Made by a program: the position numbers and the translations under genes. A stretch of 15,064 nt of DNA. Source: Candidatus Sigynarchaeota archaeon. Its GTDB lineage: Archaea; Asgardarchaeota; Lokiarchaeia; Sigynarchaeales; Sigynarchaeaceae. Below the pieces are notes generated by a model that saw only the letters and a list, made by a program, of their open reading frames with translations, did not search any database and had not been told where the DNA came from. This document shows positions 1-8,309 of the stretch, piece after piece. The stretch lies in NCBI GenBank assembly GCA_030587525.1, contig JAUQYW010000076.1, positions 1 to 15,064 on the forward strand, written 5' to 3'. The first letter of the stretch is position 1; every line of letters starts with the position of its first letter.

Positions 1-2035
1 TGCGGGTGACGCGGAAGATGTACGAGGAAAGGATGCCCAGTAAGATGTTTGCGAATATCGACGCCGCGAATATCAAAGGAATCAATAAGGCTCTTTGCGT
101 GAAGATCCTGCCAAATCCCGTTACGATGTTGAGCGCAAAGCCGGCTCCGATGAAAAGCCCGCTGAAGATCCCCGCGCGGAGCGTGCAAACCCATCGGGCA
201 CGCCGTCCCCGGTTAGGCTTGTCACCGTGCAAGGAATCGTGAAAGAGATTTCCTCGGAACACGACCTCGTTTAATATATTGAACAGAAACACGATGCCAA
301 CCAAGGTCAAGAAATCGAGGGTGGTTTCGACGCCGGCTGGCCGAGGAAGGAAGAAGGGCACTTGAAGAAGCCACGCTATGGCAGCGGCGGGTAGAAAGCA
401 TATACAAACAGTAATGCAAGGTATGGCCAATGCCTTCAAGTTATTTAGGGCGGAGCTATGCAAGCCGATGTTTTCCCACTGGATCCGGCCTTTCCGCGCT
501 CGCGCGTTCCACGCGGTGATGAAAATGGCACATGGTACCAGCAAGATGGATGCAGCGAGGAATCGCGGGATGATCAAGTCGAAGATCCAGTAATGCGTTA
601 TGGACGGGAGGGGCATGAAACCGCTTGCACCGATAGCCGCCACGACTATGCAACCTTGAATCCAAAAACGTTTCTTGTCTTGCTTATCGCCGTGAAGCCC
701 GCTCGCGATGTCCTGGGTTTCGCGACACGACGATGCCGGGTTGAGGCGTGTCAAGGAGAGTTGCGAAAAAACCGGCATGATCGCGAGGATGACGCCAGCA
801 GCCATCACGAAGCAGCCTCCCATGACCATAAAATGCGGGATGCACCAGGTTATCGGTTCTGCTATAACTTGAGTGCCATTGACTGCCATTGCCTCGAAAA
901 ACCACGACGTGAGATTATTCGCCGCTTGCGATGAAAAGGCCTCGACTAGGTGGTCCTGACCGGGCAAGATCACGAGCCGGCGGGCATTTCCAGACGAGAT
1001 ATTGCCAAAACTCCATGTTTTTTGAGGCGATGCATCAATCGCCGCCTGGACTTGATCCCACGTCACCTGCGGAAGGCCCGTCCCGTCGATAGTCGAATTC
1101 GCCATGATGTGGCACTGGGCTTGCACACTCGTGAACTGGTCCTGGGACCCGGTGATCAAGCAATAATTCTTGATGTTGGTTGCGTTGATGAAATTCGACA
1201 CGGAGCGGATGCGAGTTTCTTCGTTAATGGTCGATGGATCGTGATTGGAAAACCATCGCCACTGCGCAAGCATCAGGGTGACAACGGGATTTTGCCATAT
1301 GTCTTGCACCCCGAGTTGCTGCTGCACCAGGGTCTCCGCCATCGACGTGAGGTTATCCCAGCAATAGATGGCGCAGCTTGCCCGGATGCGCCCGCCCGTG
1401 CCTACCACGTTGCCGGTACGCGGGTTTGTCCAGTTGTCGAAGATGCCGGCGCGGGTCGTATCGATACCGCCAAGGCTGTGCCCGGCCACGCCGACTCTCG
1501 TGGGGTCGATCAATGTCTTGTATTCCGAGTCATCGAGGAGCCAGTCCACAGCAGAATAAATGCCGACCAGTTCTTGAATGCACATGTCCCAAAAACCGCT
1601 GGAATCACCGTGGCCGGGATTATTCAATGCCACGGCGAAAAATCCATTTTTCGCGAGGTGGCGGGCATAATTCAATTGACTTTCCGCGTTCACGCCAAAC
1701 CCGTGCATCCAGATGATCGCTGGGTACCCGCTTGCAGGCGGGGGCTGCTTGGGGCAAACCACGTAACCGCGGACCCAATAATCCTCGACCAACTTGTTCG
1801 CTGCATCCTCGCCGGGATTCACCACCGACCGGTTAAAGAAATCGTTGATTTCGGCGGTGTATCGTGAAAACGTGTAAAACTCGAATCGACGGGGTACCTC
1901 CTCGTCGGGTTGGAACCTTCCTGCAATGACGAGGACGGAACCCGCGATAAACGTAATCATCGCAGCGATGAACCACGCTTTGCGGCTCATAAAGCATTTA
2001 GCAAATTTGCGAATGAAAACGCGAAAACTCTTCAT
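1..2035 (-). CDS. Membrane-anchored alpha/beta hydrolase with polytopic CPBP-like C-terminus (3' end cut by window edge)
   Basis: An uninterrupted minus-strand frame of 678 codons runs off the left edge with no stop. Residues about 20-39 form an N-terminal signal anchor. The hydrolase domain shows a likely oxyanion loop (MHGFG, 110-114), a nucleophile elbow GHSLGG with Ser187, a likely acid Asp299 in GSQDQF and a likely His362 in GQDH. This is the complete Ser-Asp-His order of the family, and the domain is probably outside the cell. Residues about 400-678 contain at least six hydrophobic segments (about 403-421, 459-477, 485-508, 534-557, 574-592, 650-671). One ends in NEVVFRGNLF (589-598), resembling the EExxxR motif of CPBP intramembrane proteases but with Asn for the first Glu. 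ATG 2035 is preferred over ATG 2038 because GAGGT lies 6 nt upstream of it. The hydrolase call is firm, the CPBP relation is tentative and the substrate is unknown. Confidence 0.85.
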   Translation of the reverse strand, partial: MKSFRVFIRKFAKCFMSRKAWFIAAMITFIAGSVLVIAGRFQPDEEVPRRFEFYTFSRYTAEINDFFNRSVVNPGEDAANKLVEDYWVRGYVVCPKQPPPASGYPAIIWMHGFGVNAESQLNYARHLAKNGFFAVALNNPGHGDSSGFWDMCIQELVGIYSAVDWLLDDSEYKTLIDPTRVGVAGHSLGGIDTTRAGIFDNWTNPRTGNVVGTGGRIRASCAIYCWDNLTSMAETLVQQQLGVQDIWQNPVVTLMLAQWRWFSNHDPSTINEETRIRSVSNFINATNIKNYCLITGSQDQFTSVQAQCHIMANSTIDGTGLPQVTWDQVQAAIDASPQKTWSFGNISSGNARRLVILPGQDHLVEAFSSQAANNLTSWFFEAMAVNGTQVIAEPITWCIPHFMVMGGCFVMAAGVILAIMPVFSQLSLTRLNPASSCRETQDIASGLHGDKQDKKRFWIQGCIVVAAIGASGFMPLPSITHYWIFDLIIPRFLAASILLVPCAIFITAWNARARKGRIQWENIGLHSSALNNLKALAIPCITVCICFLPAAAIAWLLQVPFFLPRPAGVETTLDFLTLVGIVFLFNILNEVVFRGNLFHDSLHGDKPNRGRRARWVCTLRAGIFSGLFIGAGFALNIVTGFGRIFTQRALLIPLIFAASIFANILLGILSSYIFRVTR

Positions 2036-2162
2036 CATGCAACCTCATCGAGGCGATCATCTGGTTAGTTTCATCCATTACCCGAGTGCTAATGAAGGTA
2101 TCGATAGACCCGCAAGATCCCAAGAAAATCTTCGCGACATTCATAATGCCCTAATTACTACA

Positions 2163-2600
2163 TCAGGAAAAGGTTTGACTAGGAACTGCCAAAGTGGCCT
2201 CAGAAGGATTAGCAATCAAAGGAATCGAGATGTGCTTGTCGACCCGGCGAGGTAAATCAACCTTTATTTCCACGTGCCAGTCGAACTTGACCACCGAACC
2301 AGCGACCGAATAAGGTGCATTGGGAAAAGATGCTAGTTTAAACTCCCATGAGCAATTAGCTGCCATCGGTGCCACGGGAAACCGGATCACGTCGGTAACT
2401 TGCTTGAAACTTGAGTTGGTCCCTTGAACTTTGAAACCAAAGTCGCAATATAAAGATGCTTCGATAGCTCGAACATTTTCCATCGGATGCTTTTTAAGGT
2501 CTATTCGACCAGCGACGAAGTCTCCTGGCTTAAAGACATTCGATATGACACGTGCTGATACTTGCAGACGTGGAGAGCCGCCTTGCAGCTTTTTATCGTT
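2163..2600 (-). pseudogene. Degenerate arrestin C-domain copy, tandem to the intact arrestin gene
   Basis: The frame encodes an arrestin C-terminal domain that aligns with residues about 192-312 of the adjacent intact protein. Shared landmarks are a PGD/PGE turn followed by G-x-I-(D/E)-L, a basic-HP segment, and near the end SVAGSVVKFDWHVEIKVDLP against SIAGQLVKIEWFVDVKVDLP. The N-terminal arrestin domain is missing. The similarity begins about 39 codons before the first possible start (ATG 2483). No ATG, GTG or TTG lies between that ATG and an in-frame TGA at 2601-2603. One extra A in the A5 run at 2590-2594 would join this frame to the open frame upstream, so a lost base may have broken it. 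A 106-residue protein from ATG 2483 is possible but would lack the first strands of the domain. A relic of a tandem duplication is the best reading. Confidence 0.65.
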
Positions 2601-2661
2601 TCACAAAAGTCCTTTTCTTGAGTTGAAACATCAGGGACAACCGATTCACCATATGCTTGTT

Positions 2662-3618
2662 TTATTGATTCATCATCGTAGGTATAGCTCGAAGCGGGAA
2701 CCGCAGGTGCATATCCGCCTTGAGTGGCAAATCGACCTTCACGTCGACGAACCACTCGATCTTGACCAGCTGACCCGCGATTGAACACGGTACATTAGGG
2801 GGAGTCGCAAAGGAAAAGGGTTGCGTGAAATATTCCACCGCGGGATCGGCCAGAAAGGACACCTGGTCGATCACTTGCAAGTAGGTGTCTGTCTCCCGCT
2901 GGGCGGTGCAGCTGTAACAGAATCCCAGAAGGGCAGAGACGCCCCTAACCTTTTCTTTCGGATGCGTTCTCAATTCGATATTTCCCGTGATGTTCTCTCC
3001 TGGCATAAACACGTCCTTGTCGATTTGAACGTTCAACTCCGTCTTTCCAGATGTGGATGCTATTTTGCTTGATAATTTGCCTGTCTCCACGTTCTCCGAA
3101 ACGGGATGAACGCGAACGGCAATCTCGTCGTTTGGATCGAAGGCGAACGGTTTATCTATCTTGGCTCGGATCTTGTAGTTGATCGTACCGCCCAAGTTCT
3201 TAGGAATGCTGCGGGTGATTCCTTTTGATGCAAGTGATTTTGGCACATCGTATTCAAAGGGCATTTCCAGGGTTGGCAGGGCATCGGGTGGCAGCGAGAA
3301 TTCAAAAGGACACTGCTTCTCACAAGGCCCATCAATTTTTTGATTTTCCGGCGTCCAAAGATCGAGCCCACCTTCGACGATCATTCGAGTTTGCGAATAA
3401 ACGTGAACCTCTGTCGACGTGGTGTCTCCGTGCTCGTCATCGTGATGAATAACAGTTTCATCCCTGGTTACCACGGCATGTTCCTTCCCTTCGATCCAGA
3501 CTTGCACGTTACGTGCCTTGATTGACTTGTCGGCAACAATATTCAGCTTTCCCTTGATCACTTCACCCGGGAAGTAGTGTGGTTTTTCGAGTTCAATCTT
3601 CAAAGACAAGAGTTTCAA
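2662..3618 (-). CDS. Arrestin-fold protein (ARRDC-like, two domains)
   Basis: The product has about 318 residues, almost all beta-strand in pattern and without signal peptide or membrane helix, so it is probably a cytosolic scaffold or adaptor. The N-domain (about 5-170) opens with the arrestin signature of a short strand, Y-F-PGE and I-x-G-x-L (14-25). It also has a Pro/Phe-rich hinge (PFEF, LPP, 104-111) and an N-Y-x-I-x-A strand (147-152). The C-domain (about 190-318) repeats the PGE turn (206-208) and ends in a V-D-V-K-V-D-L-P strand. In eukaryotes such folds link membrane receptors to sorting machinery; the archaeal role is unknown. An in-frame TGA lies two codons before TTG 3618, so no ATG start exists. 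GAGGA lies only 1 nt before TTG 3618 but about 9 nt before TTG 3609, so the true start may be 3609 or 3603. A damaged paralogue follows directly. Confidence 0.85.
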   Translation of the reverse strand: MKLLSLKIELEKPHYFPGEVIKGKLNIVADKSIKARNVQVWIEGKEHAVVTRDETVIHHDDEHGDTTSTEVHVYSQTRMIVEGGLDLWTPENQKIDGPCEKQCPFEFSLPPDALPTLEMPFEYDVPKSLASKGITRSIPKNLGGTINYKIRAKIDKPFAFDPNDEIAVRVHPVSENVETGKLSSKIASTSGKTELNVQIDKDVFMPGENITGNIELRTHPKEKVRGVSALLGFCYSCTAQRETDTYLQVIDQVSFLADPAVEYFTQPFSFATPPNVPCSIAGQLVKIEWFVDVKVDLPLKADMHLRFPLRAIPTMMNQ

Positions 3619-3689
3619 TCCTCAAGCATTGACCATCGAGCTGTCGCGTGATAATCCTCTTTCCCCAACTGGATGACCAATCCTTCACC

Positions 3690-3695
3690 AAAAAA
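3690..3695 (-). terminator. U-tract terminator after the histidine kinase gene
   Basis: Six consecutive T on the minus strand start 18 nt after the kinase stop codon, with a further TTTT just before. No stem is needed for archaeal factor-independent termination. It would separate the kinase transcript from the arrestin gene, though read-through is possible across this gap of roughly 100 nt. Confidence 0.4.
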
Positions 3696-3713
3696 GTCCT
3701 TGCATAGAGAAAA

Positions 3714-5297
3714 TTAAGGTTGGGTGGATTCAGGATCGGGCAAAAAAATGCTGAACGTGGTGCCCTCGCCGTATTTACTGTGTACGGTGATCGTTCCTCC
3801 ATGCAATTCCACGATCTCCTTGGCAATCGACAGGCCCAGGCCTGTGCCAATAATCATTTTCACTTCATCGGAACGGAAAAACCGATCAAAGATTCGGCTC
3901 ACGTCTTCTTCCTTGATCCCGATTCCTGTGTCCACGACTTCGATCACGGATCCCTTTTTTCCTATTTCTTCTTGCTGCTCGTTTCCCTTCCCGATAACTC
4001 GGATCGTGGAATTTTCCTTGGAGTAATTAAAAGCATTTTCAAGCAATATTCGCAAAACTTGGGCCAAATGGGTTTCATCGCCAAATATCTCTAAATCATT
4101 CGGTACTTGAGATTCTAGTGTGATTGCTCTCCCGTCACATTTCATACCAAATTCAACGATGATAGTTCGGACCATTTTTCCGAGATTGAAATTGCTCTCA
4201 GAAAGTTTCAACTGTTTTGAATCTACACGCGATAATATTAACAAATCTTCGACCATATGCGTCAAGGTTTTATTGCTCCGGCCGAGAACGTCGATGATCT
4301 TCTCGCGCTGCTCGGAGGACAATTCACTATCGAATTTTTGGAGATTTTTCACCGAGAGATCGATGACGGTTATGGGTGTACGTAGTTCGTGCGAGATCAT
4401 TGTTATAAATTGCTTCCGGAGGTTGTCATACTCAACCCGTTCCGTGAGATCGTTGAACAGGACCGTGATTCCTGAAAACTTCTCGCTGAAATCGAGCATT
4501 TTTTTTAACTTTATCTCGAAAATTCTAGTTCCCATTGGCGTGGATATTTCTCTTTCGATCGTCTTCTCGCTATCGTGGGATTGCAGGAACGATTCAAGAA
4601 CCCCATTTAGCCATGGCAAATTCAAGATGTTTTCTTCCTTCTTATCATAATACTTTCTTCCATGTGATGCACCGTTTCCAAAGGTTTGAAGCGCGGCGTT
4701 ATTGATGCTCTCGATATTTTTTTGGGTATTTACCAGGAAAGCCGGCGCGTTCAAGGATTCAAAAATGGTCAAATACTTGTTTTTTTCATTTGTCATTTTA
4801 CGATTCGTATCACGCAGCTCTTCAAACATCTTGTCATACGATGAATCCGCCCATTCCGAGATGAACCCAAGCTCAAGGCGGTCAAAAAATCGTTCCACGA
4901 ATAAATGATAGAAATCTTTATCTTTTACATCAAAATTCGATTCGTTGATTAAATCCAAGTAACTTTGCCGGAAGTATTTCATCAATCCAACGAATAATTC
5001 CAGCGTGACGCCCCGGGATCGATGACGTTGCGCTTCCAAGATGCCAAAGGCGGCCGCGGGATCTTTGGCATAATGCTCATCAGCATTGAGCTCGGGTACT
5101 TGATCCTTGTATTTATTGATCGTGGTGACGAGGCATTGCGTGATGCCACGAATCGACATCTCCCAGGCTTCCTCCAGCGTGGAGGTATACTTTGTATAAT
5201 CGCCCATCTTTGCGTATGCAAGGAGTTTCCCGATCAATTTCTTTTCGTTCTGCGGATCTAACACTAGTTGTATCAGATCAACAATTTTTAATACCAT
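3714..5297 (-). CDS. Soluble PAS-domain sensor histidine kinase
   Basis: This 527-residue kinase has no membrane helix, so it senses in the cytosol or through a partner. Residues about 1-150 form a helical sensor region that includes RHRSRGVTLELFVGLMKYFR (91-110), a pattern I recall from N-terminal domains of other histidine kinases. Residues about 172-290 form a PAS-like domain. HisKA follows with the phosphoacceptor His303 in ISHELRTP. The HATPase domain has an N-box with Asn421 (LLENAFNYS), G1 DTGIG (456-460), F-box IFDRFFR (469-475) and G2 GTGLGLS (484-490). All catalytic boxes are intact. No response regulator lies in the window, so its partner is elsewhere. The start ATG 5297 has no clear Shine-Dalgarno; TATA-like TTATAA (5351-5356) and TTTTAAAA (5371-5378) lie upstream on the same strand. 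Confidence 0.93.
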   Translation of the reverse strand: MVLKIVDLIQLVLDPQNEKKLIGKLLAYAKMGDYTKYTSTLEEAWEMSIRGITQCLVTTINKYKDQVPELNADEHYAKDPAAAFGILEAQRHRSRGVTLELFVGLMKYFRQSYLDLINESNFDVKDKDFYHLFVERFFDRLELGFISEWADSSYDKMFEELRDTNRKMTNEKNKYLTIFESLNAPAFLVNTQKNIESINNAALQTFGNGASHGRKYYDKKEENILNLPWLNGVLESFLQSHDSEKTIEREISTPMGTRIFEIKLKKMLDFSEKFSGITVLFNDLTERVEYDNLRKQFITMISHELRTPITVIDLSVKNLQKFDSELSSEQREKIIDVLGRSNKTLTHMVEDLLILSRVDSKQLKLSESNFNLGKMVRTIIVEFGMKCDGRAITLESQVPNDLEIFGDETHLAQVLRILLENAFNYSKENSTIRVIGKGNEQQEEIGKKGSVIEVVDTGIGIKEEDVSRIFDRFFRSDEVKMIIGTGLGLSIAKEIVELHGGTITVHSKYGEGTTFSIFLPDPESTQP

Positions 5298-5577
5298 GCG
5301 GGATCAAGGCGATAAGCAGTCTTTGTTTCTTGATTTGTTCGGTCTCTTGTTTATAACGATTGTCGTGTTTTTTTAAAACCACCGGCGCGCATTCATCACA
5401 TTAGGGATTGGCATCAAATTGCACACTCCTTTTTAATTTGAAGGTCAGTTTGATTTTCTTGATTCGGAAAAAAAATATCCTTCCGCCAGCTCATCTATGT
5501 CTTAACGGACGGTATATCCAACTCAGCCATCAACATTGTAGATACTTCGTTGATTTTTGTCGGTAAGATGAGGTGGC
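5298..5577. other. Intergenic region upstream of the histidine kinase
   Basis: I see no convincing gene in this A/T-rich stretch. It holds two TATA-like elements read on the minus strand (5351-5356 and 5371-5378) that could serve the kinase gene, and several homopolymer A/T tracts. No tRNA, repeat array or strong inverted repeat was recognised. Confidence 0.5.
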
Positions 5578-5586
5578 TGAATCATT

Positions 5587-5613
5587 AAAAAAAAGAATTG
5601 TAACAAAAATAAA
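5587..5613 (-). terminator. Double U-tract terminator after the thiolase gene
   Basis: Read on the minus strand, a TTTATTTTTG tract begins about 20 nt after the thiolase stop and is followed by eight consecutive T at 5594-5587. No hairpin precedes it. This fits archaeal termination on oligo-U and marks the end of the HMGS-like/thiolase operon. Confidence 0.6.
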
Positions 5614-5632
5614 GCGAAATTCGGAAACCGTG

Positions 5633-6808
5633 TTACTTCGGTTTCCCGAGAATCGTGATCGCCGCTACTGTGAAAGCACCGCCGAGGTTATGGGCGAGGC
5701 CGAGCTTCGGATCCTTCACTTGCTTGCCATCTGCCTTGCCCTGCAACTGCTTCGTGAGCTCGACGAGCATGCGGCAGCCCGTGGCGCCGATCGGGTGACC
5801 AAAACACTTCAAACCACCGGAGGCATTCACCGGAATAGCGCCGTCCCAATTAAACGTGCCTTTCTTGAGCTCCTCGGGTGCCTTGCCCCGATCGCAGAAA
5901 CCAAGATCCTCGCAATTCACGAGTTCCGTGATGGTGAAGCAGTCGTGAACCTCCGCGAGCGAGATTTCCTTGCGAGGATCCTTCACACCAGCTTCCTTGT
6001 AAGCGAGTTCTGCAGCTTTTGTCGTTGACCAGAAATTCGTGTACGGGAAGGAAGGCGTGTACCACGGCGTGTTCGTATAGGTTGCAACCGCGTTAGCCTT
6101 CACCACCACGAAATTACCGTTCTTCACGTAGCTCGGTGCCAACTCGGGCGTCGTGATGATGAGCGCAGCGGAGCCGTCACTCATAGCACAACAATCGTAG
6201 CGCCCGAGGGGATCCGAAATCATTGGTGCCCTCATAACTTCATCGAGAGTCACGGCTTTGCGGAAGTGTGCTTTAGGATGCGCAGCGCCGTTCGCGTGGT
6301 TTTTCACTGCGACGCGGGCAAGATCCTCCTTCGTCCATCCATATTCGTGGAAGCATCGTGTCGCCGCCATGGAAAACATTGCAGGAGCGGATGGTAATGG
6401 TAACACGGGATGGCCGAGCTCGGTAAAGCCTGGCAATCCGCGGCTGCCTTGATCCGTGAGTTTCTCGACACCGCATGCCAGCGCGATCTCATTCACGCCC
6501 GCGGCCACCGAATAACACGCGTTGCGAAACGCGTCCATACCGGAGGCGCAGTAGTTTTCCACGTGGGTCATCGGGATTCCGTAGAGCTTTATGGCGTCCG
6601 CCAGTGTCCCGCCAGACAGGCCGTTAAACCAGTACTGGATACCGACCCAGCCAGCTTGTATATCCGTTTTCTGGATGCCAGCATCCTTGAGCGCATCCCC
6701 GACCGATTCAACGAGCAGATCTTCGACGCCCTTGTTGTATAACTCGCCGAATTTCGTGTAGCCAGCGCCAATGATGGCAACCCGGTCTCGTATGCCTTGT
6801 CTTACCAT
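5633..6808 (-). CDS. Archaeal SCP2-like thiolase (acetyl-CoA acetyltransferase family)
   Basis: The 391-residue protein has the thiolase fold: an opening VAIIGAGYTKFG strand, the nucleophilic Cys87 in NYCASGMDAF, EVHDCFTITE, and His338 in CFGHPIGATG. The final motif is HNLGG in place of the CxGG of classical thiolases, as in SCP2-type and archaeal members. It would catalyse thiolytic cleavage or Claisen condensation of acyl-CoA. The start is ATG 6808, one base after the stop of the upstream gene, with AGGAGG 9 nt before it. A longer reading to 6892 would add 28 Arg-rich residues overlapping the upstream gene and is rejected. In archaea such thiolases form a complex with HMG-CoA synthase bridged by DUF35 proteins. 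Here the partner is an HMGS-like/DUF35 fusion encoded immediately upstream, so a stable complex is likely (inference). Confidence 0.93.
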   Translation of the reverse strand: MVRQGIRDRVAIIGAGYTKFGELYNKGVEDLLVESVGDALKDAGIQKTDIQAGWVGIQYWFNGLSGGTLADAIKLYGIPMTHVENYCASGMDAFRNACYSVAAGVNEIALACGVEKLTDQGSRGLPGFTELGHPVLPLPSAPAMFSMAATRCFHEYGWTKEDLARVAVKNHANGAAHPKAHFRKAVTLDEVMRAPMISDPLGRYDCCAMSDGSAALIITTPELAPSYVKNGNFVVVKANAVATYTNTPWYTPSFPYTNFWSTTKAAELAYKEAGVKDPRKEISLAEVHDCFTITELVNCEDLGFCDRGKAPEELKKGTFNWDGAIPVNASGGLKCFGHPIGATGCRMLVELTKQLQGKADGKQVKDPKLGLAHNLGGAFTVAAITILGKPK

Positions 6809-6809
6809 A

Positions 6810-8309
6810 TTACATCTCCTCCTGTGCAGGCATCGGAGCTTCTTCCCGCTTCGGTGCTGCACTCTCATCTTCTTCGCCGATTGCCCGTTCACGAATTGGG
6901 CGACACTTCCAGTAATAATTGTAGAAATTCTCGCCTTCGTGGATCTTTCTGAACGTCATTTCCACGTCCATGCCAATCACGACATCCTTGGGATTGCCGT
7001 CGGTCATGTTGAGCAAGACACGGCCACCACCTTCAAGATCGATGACACATCGGGGAATCGGGGTCTCGTAATAATCCCCGCCTTCCAGGTGGTCGAGGGT
7101 AAAGGTGAAGATCTTGCCGGTCTTTTGCAGCTTCACCTCATCGAGCTGCCCCGTCGTCATACACTTTGGCTCGATGCACGAACGCCATATAGGATACTGG
7201 ACAGTGCCGCACTTCTTGCACTTGACGCCGTGCATGCGCAAGACGAAATTGCCATCCCGGTGCAAGCCGACCGGGGTCGTCTTCCGCTTGAATGGCTCCT
7301 TTTTCAAGGAATTACGGAAGACCAGGTATTTCGTGTACACGTCGACGGTCTCGGTCATAGCACTGTATATCATATAAGCGCGCCGCGTGCGCTTGAGATC
7401 CTTGATCTTTTGCTTGTCGATCACCTTCAGCAAGATCACGTCGGCGCCGTCTCCATAACCAGCGAGCAAAATAGTCTCGCCCTTGGGACGCTTCAATGCT
7501 GCGATGAGCGTCATAAACACCTGGGCCGTGCCCGTGTCGCCGAGGGTCTGGAACAGCGTGTCGCAGACGGCCTTCGGGGAAATGCCGGTTTGTTTCGCGA
7601 TGCCAACCGGCGCCCGGGGATCGCCGCCATAAATGCAAGCTTGGCTTATCTTAGCAAGTTCGATCTTCGTCTTCGCCGCGAGAGCCTTGATGGCCGCGAC
7701 CGTGTTGTAGGCATACCCAGCCAGGTCATCGTATTTTCCGGAATACTGGCGCACGAAATCATCCTTTGCCCGCCGCCATGGGCCGACGAGATCCTCTGTC
7801 CGCGACACGTAATCGACGATTTCAAGCAAGTAATCATCCGCCGACACGAGGAATGCCGCGGCCGCGTCGCCAAACACGTATTCATACATGGATACGGGTT
7901 CTGGATTTCGCATATCCGACGCGATGACCAGGATGTTCTTGGCCTTTCCCGCTGCAACCATGTCGGCAGCTGCAATGAGTGCCGACGTGCCGGCTTTCAA
8001 CGAGTTCGTGAAATCCATCGTCACGATGTCTTCTCGCAGATCCAGAGCCGTGGCGATGATGCTCGAGCTGCTCTTCTCGAGGTAGGGGCTCGTGGTCGAC
8101 GCGAAAAACAGCCCGTCGACGGTTTTTTCATCGACGCCCTTCAAGCAATCCAAGCCGGCTTCGACTGCCATCGTCAAGCTGTCCTCGTCATAGTTGGCGA
8201 CGGCCTTCGTGCCAGGAATGCTCGGAAAATCCCAGGCCTTGGCTATATCCTCGCGCTTCACGAGATATTTGGGAATATAAGCACCATAAGAACGAATTCC
8301 AGCTTTCAT
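6810..8309 (-). CDS. HMG-CoA-synthase-like protein fused to DUF35 (Zn-ribbon/OB) domain, catalytic residues missing
   Basis: Residues about 1-340 match the HMG-CoA synthase/KAS-III fold, with GIRSYGAYIPKY at the start, SLKAGTSAL at the active-site helix and YVFGDAAAAFLV. Residues about 350-475 are a DUF35 module with a zinc ribbon (C364, C367, C378, C383) followed by an OB fold. An acidic, probably disordered tail (about 476-499) ends the protein. Classical synthases use a Glu before S-x-P-Y, a Cys before K-A-G-T and a His in F-H-x-P. Here these positions appear to be Thr72, Leu104 and about Gly228. Condensing activity through a Cys is therefore unlikely; an acyl-CoA-binding or scaffold role for the thiolase, or different chemistry, is inferred. 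It lies 1 nt upstream of the thiolase in one operon. ATG 8309 has only a weak GTGA motif before it. Confidence 0.9.
   Translation of the reverse strand: MKAGIRSYGAYIPKYLVKREDIAKAWDFPSIPGTKAVANYDEDSLTMAVEAGLDCLKGVDEKTVDGLFFASTTSPYLEKSSSSIIATALDLREDIVTMDFTNSLKAGTSALIAAADMVAAGKAKNILVIASDMRNPEPVSMYEYVFGDAAAAFLVSADDYLLEIVDYVSRTEDLVGPWRRAKDDFVRQYSGKYDDLAGYAYNTVAAIKALAAKTKIELAKISQACIYGGDPRAPVGIAKQTGISPKAVCDTLFQTLGDTGTAQVFMTLIAALKRPKGETILLAGYGDGADVILLKVIDKQKIKDLKRTRRAYMIYSAMTETVDVYTKYLVFRNSLKKEPFKRKTTPVGLHRDGNFVLRMHGVKCKKCGTVQYPIWRSCIEPKCMTTGQLDEVKLQKTGKIFTFTLDHLEGGDYYETPIPRCVIDLEGGGRVLLNMTDGNPKDVVIGMDVEMTFRKIHEGENFYNYYWKCRPIRERAIGEEDESAAPKREEAPMPAQEEM
6818..6823 (-). promoter_or_regulatory. Shine-Dalgarno AGGAGG that sets the thiolase start
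   Basis: A perfect AGGAGG lies inside the last codons of the upstream gene, 9 nt before ATG 6808. It decides the thiolase start and indicates coupled translation of the two genes. Confidence 0.85.

Noticed and set aside
950..1867. A 305-codon open frame on the plus strand
   Set aside because: It is antisense to the hydrolase domain, which carries an intact triad on the minus strand; the plus frame has no recognisable motif.
6809..6892. Upstream extension of the thiolase by 28 codons
   Set aside because: The added residues are Arg/Lys-rich and overlap the previous gene; ATG 6808 has an ideal AGGAGG 9 nt upstream and begins the conserved thiolase strand soon after.
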